Source of the DNA: Aphelenchoides besseyi | Taxonomy: Eukaryota > Nematoda > Chromadorea > Rhabditida > Aphelenchoididae | Reading direction: 5' to 3' | Assembly (NCBI GenBank): GCA_024699855.1 | Contig: JAMPIQ010000003.1 | Span: 5,084,001-5,148,000 of the forward strand | DNA length: 64,000 nt | In this document: positions 34,501 through 45,441 of the stretch, one piece after another | How the letters are laid out: the number at the start of each line of letters is the position of its first letter | Numbering within the stretch: the stretch's first letter is position 1 | Program-made: the position numbers and the translations under genes | Notes under the pieces: model-generated | What the model saw: only the letters and a program-made list of their open reading frames with translations | Told to the model about the DNA's origin: nothing | Database searches by the model: none

Positions 34501-35463
34501 AGCTTCCCAACCACAAGTACGACCGTCAATAGTCTCTCAACAACAAGCATCTCGTCATGTTCAACCCACAAATCAACAGCCAGCTGCCCAGGCAAATATT
34601 GTGCCCGAGACGGTCGCTCGATACATTTGTCCGGTTTGTCTCAAATTGTAAGTTGGAAATCTGACAGTGTTTTTGTATTGATTTGTTATTTAGTTATGCT
34701 TGTCGTAAGAATCTCCGATCTCATCGAATTAACTCCCATGCGCTTTCGGAAGAAGAAGCTGATGCCGAACCACCGCCACCGAGACTCAAAGTCACTTTAG
34801 AGGGCCAGATTCTGACTCCTGGATACGAACGGGAGAATTTGGAACTTCAGAAAGCGGCAGCTAACGGAAATTCGGTTGCACCGACGGTGGCAAAGAATAC
34901 TGGAAAAGGAAATGGAAATTCAAAGCGGAATTCGTAAGTTTTGTTTGCTCCTAACAAGTGTACATTTTTGTTCCTTCAGAGTAAACAGCACGCCGGGAAG
35001 TGGAACGCCAACCACCACCGAAACAACAATCGATCAACCACCACCATCGTTCGAAATCCAACAGCAAACTTCTTTGCCGTCTTGTCAACAACAAACTCAG
35101 GGACCAACGGCTTATTTTATGGTCGCTGCTGATCCACAGCCCGCTGCATCTGTCGAACCTTCAACTCCACAATACGAATCGTTGCAGCCTATGCGAATGG
35201 AATATTCAGGATCTCAATATAATGGAAGTCATCATTCCGATTCGCAATTTGGATCAACAGATGATCTGGACGTTTGGGATCAAATAAAATCGAATGTTGA
35301 TGCGCCGTTTGATTCGACTGGTGACGATGAAATCGATCGAATTGCAGCGGATTTGAAGCGTTCAGCTGAGGGCACTCAACAACGATCACCGGACAACTCG
35401 ACTCGTCCCGTGCAATTGGCCGAAGCAGACTCCACTTCCGATGAAGCTGCAGTAGCGACGTAA
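31560..35463 (+). CDS. Large low-complexity protein with C2HC and C2H2 zinc fingers
   Basis: Supported exons are 31560-31641, 31691-31956, 31999-32274, 32321-32877, 32924-33524, 33568-33663, 33709-34647, 34694-34933 and 34980-35463, all phase-consistent. The 5' end is uncertain: an open stretch ending at 30001 with a GTAAG donor matches the phase of exon 31560 and would imply a 1558-nt intron. Four single fingers are spread through Pro/Gln/Ser/Tyr-rich sequence: CPECNKC...RHQNSC, CEACLRY...RHKSTC, CENCGKV...RHRTAC and CPVCLKF...SHRINSH. The first three end in Cys (C-x2-C-x12-H-x4-C), so they are C2HC rather than C2H2. At least five short VKxE-type sites (VKSEA, VKTEP, VKQEE) are sumoylation-like. 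It is probably a nuclear regulator; no ortholog is named. Confidence 0.7.
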
Positions 35464-35821
35464 AAGGGGATCGTAGTTTAGTCGCAACCTCAATATTCTT
35501 GTCTTCGTTTTCACTGTTTTTCTCGCAAAATATTTTCCTAAAACATTAGTTGATCTTTTAATGCAATACTCCCCGTTAAATGGGATCAAAATAACTCAGG
35601 CATTGCGTCTCCGGTACTCAGCTCTTCTTGTTCTCCAGGTTGTTTTAAGGGCTCGTTTTGTTCTTTCATTCTTCGAATTGTTTTCTATGGCCCTTTTCGA
35701 TTCAACAGTCTACCTGAATATGAATTTTTTGGCTTGTAATTTTCTAAGCGTCTACACGGGTCTCATTTTTTATTAAGTTTCTTTTAATTACCAATGTTAA
35801 CAGCTTTTATAAAACTTTTAT

Positions 35822-37527
35822 TTAACTTCGAGCCCAAACAAATGGGTCGAACAAATGTGCTCTGCAAATGTCGTGAGGCAAAGGAACACCATTGGCAAAT
35901 AGCGGAACATTCGAATTCATTTCGGGGCGACGAGGAGGAGAGAAGCGAATAATCTGCTCGTTATTCAAACCATTGAACGGGATTCCATAGCCAGAGGATG
36001 GTATTCCTGTGTTAGGTCCATAATGCGTTGGAGCCGAGTTGGACCATCCATTTGGTGGAAGCGCAGTCACCTAAGAATTAATAGATAAATCGATTCTTTT
36101 CATTTTACCGTATTCACAACTGTTGAAGCCGGAACTGCTGGGACGAGTCCGAGTCCCGCGTTGCCGGCTTCTGGATTTAGTTGAACTATAAGATACGGTT
36201 GACCGCCGATCAAGATCTTATCGCCGGCTTTCATTGCCGAAGTCGGTGGCATAACAAGTGGTTGAGATGTAGGAACCGGCAGTGGCTAAGCGATTTCAAC
36301 GATTTTGCGAATTAACTGAAACTTACCACTTGACTTTGAAGTTGTTGGCGCATGATTTGTTGTTGTCGAATAATTTCGTTTATGTTTTGTTGTCGAAGAG
36401 CCAGAGATTGAAGAAGTTGAAGAACTAATGGGTCATACGAATTGCTAACAGTTGGATTGATATTCATAGGTTGTACTAAATTTTTGTTCAACATCTTTAT
36501 TCGTTGGATTACCTCCTCCGTTACGTTCATCTACAAAAAGATGAGGAATTTCGGTAGCAGGACCGGGATTGGGCAAACCACTTCGTTTTTGAACCTTCAC
36601 GTTTCCATAGGGCACACGTTCAGCAAAAGCAGAATCTGAATGAAAATTCAATCGTTGTTGTTTTTGTCTACTGATTACTTTGATTGTCGTCATTTCGCGG
36701 TGCAAAGAGCGGATCGTTAGGCGCTAAAAATCGTTGGAACAACGGAGACATTTGAGCCACGGGCAGAAATCGGTCGGTGATATTGGCGTTGATGTTCAAT
36801 GCATTGCTAATAAATTCCTTTAATTCAGCGGAAATAAAAGGTGTTGTAGTAGTTGGTGACTGAGTAGTTGTCGGATTTTCCATTGAGTTCTTAGCTTCAG
36901 ATGCTTGTTTTACAGTTTTGCTGGTCTCTGATGTTGCATTGGTTGATCGTCGTTGACGTGGAGGTGCTGAATAAGAAGCAATAACCATGTTTACACGCTG
37001 TTTTTCGATCATATTGATTGGACGAATCAATCGATCGGCAATATAGACATGACCACCCTAAAATGTTTTTATTCTTTCACATCTTTTTCTAAACAGACCC
37101 TAACAGTACAACCATCGAGAATGAGTTCGACTGTGTCATCGAAGCCGTTGCAAAAGTCGGGTATTTGCTGAAAAGAACTGGATTGATTAAAATAACAAAC
37201 GAACTTACAGGCGTTGGCAACGAGATACTGCCGTTGTTCAAGAGTGTTGCACTGAAAAAAGATTACAGTTTTTGCTTGTATGTGTCAAACAACCGACCCT
37301 TTTGCAACAACATCACGTAATTGTCGTAGAAGTGAAAGAGTACTTTGATATTTCTTGAAGGCTAACACTTCTTCAGGATGAAGTCGACGAATGAAATGAC
37401 CGTGAAGATAAAATAAGTCGTCAACAACTGTACACGCTGGGCCAAAGTAACCGACGACTTTGTTCACATCGACATTGGCCAGAACACATCCCGCAGTTAT
37501 TAATAAGAATACGAAACAAGAGCGCAT
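35822..37527 (-). CDS. Secreted pepsin-inhibitor-3-like protein with long disordered tail
   Basis: The minus-strand start is at 37527. A signal peptide (MRSCFVFLLITAGCVLA) is followed by two related repeats: ACTVVDDLFYLHGHFIRRLH and GCTVRGGHVYIADRLIRPIN. Each has the Cys-Thr-Val...Tyr...Arg pattern of the pepsin inhibitor-3 (PI-3, Ascaris aspartic protease inhibitor) repeat, a family I know almost only from nematodes. PDFCNGFDDTVELILDGC bridges them. About 330 residues follow, rich in Thr, Pro, Asn and Gln (TTTQSPTTTTPF, RQQQIMRQQLQSQ), containing IGGQPYLIVQLNPEAG, and ending near the TAA at 35822. Introns are 37-47 nt. The repeats may inhibit aspartic proteases. The tail is not typical of PI-3 and may be structural or cuticular. 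Confidence 0.7.
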
Positions 37528-38115
37528 GCTGACAAAACCAAGCTCCTAACCAACTGATAATTCGGAGGTTGATTGAATGAATGAAATTTGAAACACGCAA
37601 ATACTTTTTGGACTTCTGCAATGATGATAGTTACTTGTTGTTAATCGGTTGAAAATCTAGTCCCCGATCGTGTGCAACTGACTCGTCAAATCTCACGGCT
37701 CAGGTTTCGTAGTCAAAGTTTGAAGCATAGAAGCCGATTGAGCGCGATCGTGGGTCATTGAGCTGATACTCGGACACGCGCTTCTATACAAAGTAACAAA
37801 AGAGTTTTTTCATTGAGCTAATTGGAACAACTGAATTTATCACATGAAAGTATTTTTGGATAAAAAAGGACAAGAAATTATACGATTTCATTGTTAGTTT
37901 GCATATTCCGTAATACAGTCAAGACATACAAATGAAGCAAGAGCTCGTAAGCTCTTGACCATTGTTGTTACTCACGCGCGACAAGAGATTAAAATGGCAC
38001 CTATCTTCGCGCAGAAAGAATGTTCGGACAAATCAAACAAAGAACTTCACTAGTTGACCGTTTACTAATCTGTTCATTCAGCAGCGAAGAGGAAGTCGAT
38101 GGACACGATTCGAAA
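37528..38115. other. Intergenic, no gene recognised
   Basis: About 590 bp between the PI-3-like start (upstream side) and the end of the four-TM gene. No supported frame. Confidence 0.45.
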
Positions 38116-38896
38116 TCACGCAGCAAAATATTTTTGTATCATCGGGTATTCGAAAGCCGCGTCAATGTACGCATCTGAAAGTAAGTCGACTATGAGTCTA
38201 CGGTTATTCGTTTGCACCTAAACATCTCAATGAAAATATGAAACGATGTCGTCGTTCACAGAATCGACGAATTTCGCGAGCCCGAAGCCAACTGCTGATT
38301 GCACCCAACGTGAATACGAAGTTGCAGACGCCCAAACAAATGAAATAATATTCGACTTTTGTTCTAAGAAACGATTGATTATACGCCCCATCAGAAAGTA
38401 CCTAATCTCTTTCACGTCGAAAATTGGAAAGTGATACATGTCCATGAAAACTACGAGATTAATGGCCATCGATTGGAAGACTATCATTCCAACATTTGAG
38501 CAACAATGAACGTAAAGCAGTGCATTTGAGTTCCAGTTAATTCCGATACAATGAATTACCGAGCCAAATAGAACAACAAACGAGTTGACAATCAAAATCA
38601 TATCTGAAATCGAGTATAACAACCACATTCTTGTGTACAACCTACTTGTTTTGTTTGACTCCTCGACTATACTTAAAATTCCAAACATCAGAAAGCTGAA
38701 GGCCTCCAAAACACAGACTGCAAAATGGCCATATCCTTAAATGACTCATAGACAGAAATAGTGATTACGGTAAACGATACCCCTTGATAAAATTGGTTGG
38801 ACAGGTACAAACAGATTTTCTATTTTGTAGCGATAGACATTTTCGGCAACAACCTCTCCGTCTTTCATTTTGCTTGAAAATGAATTGAATGTTCAT
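38116..38896 (-). CDS. Four-TM membrane protein, LAPTM-like topology
   Basis: The minus-strand model starts at ATG 38896. It has a Cys-rich N-terminus (RRRGCCRKCLSLQNRKS), then an intron of about 91 nt leading to TM1 (CVLEAFSFLMFGILSI), an in-frame 42-nt intron, TM2 (MILIVNSFVVLFGSVIHCIG), TM3 (SNVGMIVFQSMAINLVVFM), a 38-nt intron, TM4 (YYFICLGVCNFVFTLGAISS) and a short cytoplasmic tail after a 44-nt intron, with stop at 38116-38118. A Cys-rich cytoplasmic start directly before TM1 and four spans resemble LAPTM-type lysosomal proteins and several nematode four-TM families. There is no diagnostic PPxY tail. Start codons of this gene and NOP2 are 138 bp apart, divergent. Confidence 0.55.
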
Positions 38897-39034
38897 GTCA
38901 AGAGCTTGACGTTTCAACAGCGTTAGGATACAGTTGCAGTTTGTCTCAAAGTGAAAACCTTTTGTTGTTTGCAACTTGAGGAGAGTTACTACAGCTTTTG
39001 TTTATAGCTATCACTGGTTGTTGTGTCCAAGAAA

Positions 39035-40639
39035 ATGCCATCTATCGACACAAAAACGAAGAAGAAACGAAAATTGGAGCTGCCTTTGGACGATGGAGAC
39101 GACGAAGAGGTTTTGGAAGTGGAACGCAAAGCGAAGAAACTGATCGACCGAAAACAGAAAGAAGAGTGGGTTTTTTCAAGATATTTCTGTTGTAAATTTT
39201 CTTGTTTCAGCAAATTGGCCGATGAAGAACTTCAATTGAATGTGACAAGTGCCAGCAAATTTGAATTGCCGTCCGTTGAAGAGGTGGAAGCGGAGCTGAA
39301 ACACACAAACGATCTTAATGCGGTTAAAGAACGAATTCAAGAGATTATCGAAGTGTTGGGCGACTTCAAAAACCGACGGACCGACGGACGACCACGTGCC
39401 GATTACGTTCGAATTCTCAAGTTGAATCTTCTTGCTTATTACGACGGTTACAACGATTTCTTAATGAGCAAGTTCATGGAGCTGTTTCCAAATCCAAGCG
39501 AGGTGAGTGGTTAATTTGTGGACGAAGAATTCCGATCGTTTTAGCTAATGGAGTTTTTGGATGCCAACGAACAGCCACGTCCAGTCACGATTCGCGCGAA
39601 TCCCTTGAAAACTCGTCGGGGTGATTTGGCCAAGTCGCTGATTAGTCGGGGAATGAACGTTGATCCAGCGGCGAAGTGGACTAAAGTCGGGTTGGTTGTT
39701 TACGATTCGCAGGTTCCAGTCGGTTTGTGAATTGGTCAATTCTTTTTGTGACAATTTGCGGTTTAGGAGCAACACCTGAGTACTTGGCCGGACATTATGC
39801 TATTCAGGGATTGTGCTCGTTTCTTCCAGTTATGGCATTGGCACCCCAACCCGAAGAGAAGGTCTTGGACATGTGCTCAGCACCCGGTGGCAAAACCAGT
39901 CACATTGCTTCATTGATGAAGAACACCGGAATTTTGTTTGCCAACGATTTTAACGTGCGTTTATCGGAAGCATATTGTACACAACCATCGATTTTAGCCC
40001 GATCGTTTGAAAGCCGTTATTGGTAATTTGCATCGAATGGGCGTAAACAACGCGATCGTCTCCAATTTGGACGGAGCTCAGTACGCGAAAATCCAGAAGC
40101 AATCGTTCGATCGCGTTCTTCTCGACGCGCCGTGTTCGGGAACGGGAGTCATCTGGAAAGACCCGACGGTAAAGTCGAGCAAAAACGAAGAAGACATCAA
40201 AGAACGATACACAACTCAACGTCGTTTGTTATTGGCTGCAATCGATAGTGTGGACGCAAAATCGAAGACTGGCGGCTACGTGGTTTATTCGACTTGTTCA
40301 GTTTTGGTGAGGAAGAGACAATTCAATCGTTTATTTTTAATTCTAAGGTCGAAGAAAATGAGGCTGTGGTTCAGTATGCATTGGAGAAACGCAACGTCAA
40401 ACTGGTTCCCACAGGGCTAAACGTCGGAGTTCAAGGATATACAAAGTAGTTGGATTGTTTAGATGTCTTTCTTACAATAGCTTTTCAGATTCCGTCAATA
40501 TCGTTTCCATCCACTGATGAACGAAACTCGTCGATATTATCCTCACGTTCACAACATCGATGGCTTCTTTGTTGCCAAACTCCAAAAGCTTTCCAACGAA
40601 ATCAAACAACCGAAAGTTAATGGCGAGAAAACAAATTAA
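39035..40639 (+). CDS. NOP2: NOP2/NSUN1 rRNA cytosine-C5 methyltransferase
   Basis: Seven exons (39035-39165, 39211-39502, 39545-39723, 39768-39954, 39998-40306, 40348-40445, 40489-40639) with introns of 41-45 nt give 448 residues. The N-terminus is Lys/Asp/Glu-rich, as in nucleolar forms but short. The catalytic core has [31 protein letters not shown], the SAM-binding [14 protein letters not shown], the [14 protein letters not shown] motif with a catalytic Cys, and [20 protein letters not shown] with the second Cys. It ends [20 protein letters not shown] plus [13 protein letters not shown]2 makes m5C in the large-subunit rRNA and is needed for 60S assembly in the nucleolus. The annotated GTG upstream is not used; the ATG at 39035 gives a good start. 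Confidence 0.92.
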
Positions 40640-40816
40640 TCGAAGTGATTGTTAATATTTTTAATTTGTTTATTGTTATTGTTGCAAAAGAAATAAACTC
40701 ATAAAACACAACCCGACGAAGCAACCTCATCTCTACGCCCGTTGATCACATTCCCGTAGACTTAGCAGGCAGTTGCTGTGTTTGAAATCGAACAGATCAA
40801 ATCGTTGTGCACTATC

Positions 40817-41492
40817 TTACTCCACAACTTCATTCAGCTGCTGCTTGTCTTCTTCGTTCGTACAAAACTGAAAGTGTTCGGTCAGATCGGACATTCTTCC
40901 AAACATCCGATCGCATCGTTGGCACTTGAAATCGGAGATTCGGTTGTGGGAATTCAAGTGCAGTGAATAGTAGTGCCTAAACACGAACATATTAATCAAA
41001 ACATAACAAGAACTTACCGACTTGTAAACTGCTTTTTGCAGATTTCGCATTTGAAACCCAGCGTTTCGCCTAAATCAGTGAATTAAACGTACACGAGGAT
41101 AAATTTCACCGTGAGCCGTACGACAGTGAATGACAAGTGATCGATCAGAGAAGAACATAATACCGCATCGTGGACATTTCTTTAGCTGTCTCAATTGCTC
41201 GAACTCGTGTGTTTGCGAGTGATTTCTCAGTTGCTCTTCAGTATCAAAATAAGCGTCTAAACAATGACGACAAAAGAACTGTTTGGTACCCAGATCTGAA
41301 ACAAGTTTTATGATGTTTGTTCATCTGCTTACCTCTTCGATCCGCAATCCGAATTTTGAGAAGTCGATTGCCGAAGCGAATTCCAAATCTCCGCAACGGA
41401 AATCGTCCATGGCCATGTTCACGATTTCCGCTTTCCGTTGAGCTGCTTGGAGTGTCGATGAAGGCTTGCGCTTCGTCTTCCAAAGATTCCAT
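40817..41492 (-). CDS. Four-finger zinc-finger protein
   Basis: Minus-strand exons 41333-41492, 41110-41295, 41018-41069 and 40817-40976, with introns of 37, 40 and 41 nt, give 185 residues. After a Ser/Arg-rich N-terminus come four consecutive fingers: CRHCLDAYFDTEEQLRNHSQTH, CPRCGIMFFSDRSLVIHCRTAH, CEICKKQFTSR...HLNSH (split by an intron) and CQRCDRMFGRMSDLTEHFQFC. The last ends in Cys, so it is C2HC. Linkers are longer than the TGEKP type, so sequence-specific DNA binding by all fingers is uncertain. It is divergent from CCT4 with 175 bp between start codons and convergent with NOP2 (177 bp). Confidence 0.75.
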
Positions 41493-41667
41493 TAGAAAAC
41501 TGAACAATTGTCGTCTTAGAAGCGATACTCAAAGCAAAGAAGAAGTCTCGAGAGGAAAACAAGTGAGTCAAAAGCAAATGGCTTTTTAGCGAAACTTTTG
41601 GCCGCTTTTAGGTTCACTGAATAAGTGCATTTATTTCCACAACTAATCAACTGATTCATAATTAACG
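41493..41667. promoter_or_regulatory. Putative bidirectional promoter, zinc finger / CCT4
   Basis: 175 bp separate two divergent start codons. No recognisable TATA box. The short AT-rich stretch just upstream of the CCT4 ATG could be its initiator region. Confidence 0.35.
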
Positions 41668-43603
41668 ATGTCTGTTGGTGGTCCCGCTCCGGCTACGAAA
41701 TCCGCGTCCTCGACGGCTCCTGTAAAACTTGCACCTCAGGGCGAAAGCGGTGCATTCAAGGACAAGGATAAACCACAGAGTGTTCGTTCCAGCAACATTG
41801 TTGCAGCAAAAGCTGTTGCTGATGCCGTTCGTACGAGTTTGGGACCTCGTGGAATGGACAAGATGATTCAATCGGGCAACGGTGAAGTTACGATCACGAA
41901 CGATGGTGCCACGATTCTCGCTCAAATGTCCGTCATTCATCCAACGGCAAAAATGGTTTGTCATCAAATTCTTATGAACTCATTACACGTTTCTTTTGTT
42001 TAGTTGGTCGAACTATCGAAAGCTCAAGATATCGAAGCGGGTAGATAACAGATCAGTCCTCCAGTTTTTATTCATGTTTTCAGGCGATGGAACGACAACT
42101 GTTGTGGTGGTCGCCGGTGCTTTGTTGGATCAAGCGGAGAAGATGTTGGCAAAAGGTTACAATCATTCCTACTTTTTGTTTATTTCAATTTAAGGAATCC
42201 ACCCGACAACGATTTCCGAATCGTTTCAACGGGCTGCGGCAAAAGCCCAGGAAATTCTTGAGGGAATGTCCACACCTGTCGACATGAATGACGAGGAATT
42301 GATCAAGCTGGCAACCACTAGTCTTAACTCGAAGGTTGTCTCCCAACACTCGTGGAAACTGGCCCCGATGGCCGTCGAAGCGATGAAAAAGATCGCCGAT
42401 GTTCAACGAGACGACAACGTCAATTTGAATATGATCAAGCTGGTAAAGAAATTGGGAGAAACCGTTGAAGAGTCGGAGTTAATCGATGGAGCATTGATCG
42501 AACAACGAAGCATGGGACATGGTGGACCGTCGCGAATCGACAAGGCGAAGATCGGTCTCATCCAATTCCAAATTTCACCACCAAAAACGAACGTAAGTTC
42601 TTTGCATTTGATGTCCATTCAAATCGGATATAGATGGAAAACCAAGTGGTAATTTCGGACTACGCTCAAATGGATCGGGCATTGAAGGAGGAACGTGCTT
42701 ATACGTTGGATTTGTGCAAACAGATCAAGAAAGCCGGATGCAATGTGCTTATGATTCAAAAGTCAATTCTGCGGTAATTTATCTTTATTATCAATGAGCA
42801 TAAGACTGTTTCTAGTGATGCTATCAGTGAACTGGCTCTGCATTTCTTCGCCAAAATGAAGATCATGGTAATCAAGGACATTGAACGCGAAGACATCGAG
42901 TTCTATTCGAGTATTCTCGGCTGTCGTCCGATCGCTTCGGTTGATCACTTCAACGCTGAGGCGTTGGGACAAGCGGAACTCGTCGAAGAGATTACAACTT
43001 CGGGAACCGAAAAAGTGGTTAAGGTCACCGGTTTACAAAATCCCGGAAAAGCGGTTTCAATTCTTCTTCGCGGATCAAACAAACTCGTTTTGGACGAAGC
43101 CGATCGTTCGTTGCACGATGCACTTTGTGTGCTTCGTTGTTTGGTCAAGAAACGCGCTTTGTTGCCCGGAGGTGGAGCTCCAGAAATGGAAGTCGCCGTT
43201 CAACTGCGAAAATTGGCCGAAGAAAAAATTGGTGCTGAACACTATTGCTGGAAGGTATGTTGAAAACAGTAATTCTTAGTTTTATGCTTCTTAGGCTTTT
43301 GCTGAAGCATTGGAAGTGATTCCTTACACGTTAGCCGAGAACGCCGGTCTCTCGCCAATTGTTACGGTCACCGAACTGCGAAATGAACATGCCAATGGAA
43401 ACAAAGATTTTGGCGTGAATGTGCGCAAAGGATACGTGACAAACATTCGTGATGAAAATGTTCTTCAACCCTTATTGGTCACATCGTATGCCATTAAACA
43501 AGCCGCCGAATGTGTTCGTAGCATTTTAAAAATCGACGACATCGTATGTTTCGTCCAAAACATAACTTTCAATCTATGAATTTAGGTCTTGGCTATCCGT
43601 TAA
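41668..43603 (+). CDS. CCT4: T-complex protein 1 subunit delta (CCT4)
   Basis: Eight exons (41668-41955, 42004-42040, 42084-42155, 42195-42592, 42634-42773, 42816-43254, 43295-43543, 43586-43603) give 546 residues with no frame break. The class II chaperonin motifs are all present: [13 protein letters not shown], the ATP-binding [16 protein letters not shown], the delta-type [38 protein letters not shown], and the [15 protein letters not shown] loop near the C-terminus. The last exon codes only VLAIR. CCT4 is one of eight subunits of the TRiC ring that folds actin, tubulin and WD40 proteins. An essential gene, and it reads as intact. Confidence 0.95.
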
Positions 43604-44030
43604 ACGCATCATTTGAGCATCATCTCACCTCTGATCCTCCCGCTTTTACACGCTTGTAAATTCAAGTACGTTGTTCTTGTTTGTTGTTGCGTTTTTAATT
43701 GAAATAAACAAAAAAAGTCAACAATTATTGTGGCAAAATAAAAACAATTATAGTTTTTTACACTCATAACAAATAGGAAATGAATGGCTGTACAATACTG
43801 CGGGTAGAATCGATTACAAGTGGGTTATTTGTGGTTGACTAAAGCCGAAAGTGTAGGGAATTACTCTCAACCGGTATCTTTGCAGTGAATATCGGAACTG
43901 TTCAACTACTCAGCGACTTCGAACAGTATGTTTTCCATTTCTTTCGAACGACGAAGTCTTGACGATAGTGCAACATAAGTCTTCGGAGAAAACTCAACAG
44001 AAACACATTTTTCTAAACAGTACGTTATAG
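43604..44030. other. Intergenic, no gene recognised
   Basis: About 430 bp of AT-rich sequence between the convergent ends of CCT4 and the next minus-strand gene. AATAAA-like signals occur near 43705 and 43738. Confidence 0.45.
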
Positions 44031-44886
44031 TTAATTGCAAATATTTTTGTTACCGAGTGCATGGAATCCAGCTTCGCTTATTGTCGGAAGTACATCCATG
44101 GATCTGTTCACCGAACGTTTTTGCATCGCAGTTTGAGCGCTCGGTTGTGTGTCACAAACTGAGTGTGTTGAACCTTTGGGTGTTGAAAGACTGCCGTAGG
44201 AATCAGAGAAGAATTCTAGATCCAAGACGTGTTCAAATAGACATTCATTCACTTACCGTTTGTGTCTGAATTAGCACTTGGCGACTTGTTTGTACGTCGC
44301 CGTTGCTCGTAAAGTTTAGCCCACTGTTCCACTATGGCTTGATCTGCGTGATCGTTGTAGAATTCGGTGAATTGACTTAAATCTGAAGATGAAGATGAAC
44401 AACAGCCGGTGTTGAATTGGACCGCTCGAATCTCGGTATTTGAAGAAAGATGCTCGTTAGAGTTTTCTTTTTCGTCCACATCTGTAATTATTAGAGGCCA
44501 AATGAGAACTAATACAATCGGACTTACACTTATCATCACAGCGAATATACGGAGTCGAGTGTGCTCCACGAAGTTTGGTTTGTGAGTTCATAAGTGAATG
44601 GGAGTCTAAATATGAGAATCCAGAAATATTTCGACCACGTTCTTCAACGACAATCAAAAACAACTGAAAGCTTTTGAAGAATGACGAGATAAAACACGCG
44701 ATTCGACCTGATGAGTTCGAACACGCGGATGTGTGAGAAAGTGGCGAAGAAAATTGTCGATGTTATTGGCGTATGTTTCGAAACTCGAGCTGTGAGAACG
44801 TGTCTTTTTGCCTTCAGGCGGCCGTTCCACAATCCCGTGAGTACGTGCTTTCGTTTCAGCGTTCCATTCGTGTGCGACACACTCAT
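44031..44886 (-). CDS. Hypothetical Ser/Asn-rich protein
   Basis: On the minus strand an ATG at 44886 starts MSVSHTNGTLKRKH before a donor at 44844. A second exon opens LFLIVVEERGRNISGFSYLD after a TTTCAG acceptor (about 44660), then RGAHSTPYIRCDDK. A third exon after ATTACAG (about 44484) has CCSSSSSDLSQFTEFYNDHADQA and a basic RRRTNKSPS, and a last exon after a 41-nt intron ends KNICN with TAA at 44031. Introns of 41-47 nt support the last three exons; the link to the first exon is weaker. There is no signal peptide or known domain. The family is unrecognised. Confidence 0.45.
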
Positions 44887-45441
44887 CGAATGGCCGAGAG
44901 AAGCGCGCTCTAGTTTCTATTTCTTAGGTTCAATTTCAGCGAATAAAAGAACATTGATACTCGATGTTTACCGGAAATCCACAGAACATCATTTTTCTTT
45001 CTATCGTTCAAAATTTTGTTCAAAAAAATATTGTTCACAAAATACTGTGAAACTTCAAATTTGTGTATTGAAATAAATCGGTCGATACATGCAGAGTTAG
45101 AACAATCAATGCTCTTATTAACAATCTTCCAATTTGTCTCTTTTTTGCTGTGTGGCCATGAACTGAAGTCAGTCACTGCTAAACAGAAGGTTCAACTTTC
45201 GAAATCAAAGAGCGATGAGATGGACGAAAAGAGCAGTGGACGGCTGTTGATTCGAATCGATGGCTGAACGCCCACATCCTTTCGACTAGCCGACATAAAT
45301 CCACTGCTCTGGAGAGTTAGGCAGCTGGTCGAAACAAGACTCGAAAATCAACCAAAGGTCCAGTCAAATTGAGAGCCGAGGGTGTTTGTTGACCTCGGAT
45401 TTCTCATACGTAACTTGTTGTTGCTGAAATATTTGGTTACA
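44887..45441. other. Intergenic, no gene recognised
   Basis: About 555 bp between divergent genes. An open plus-strand frame at 44711-45076 is antisense to the minus-strand gene and lacks motifs. Confidence 0.4.
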
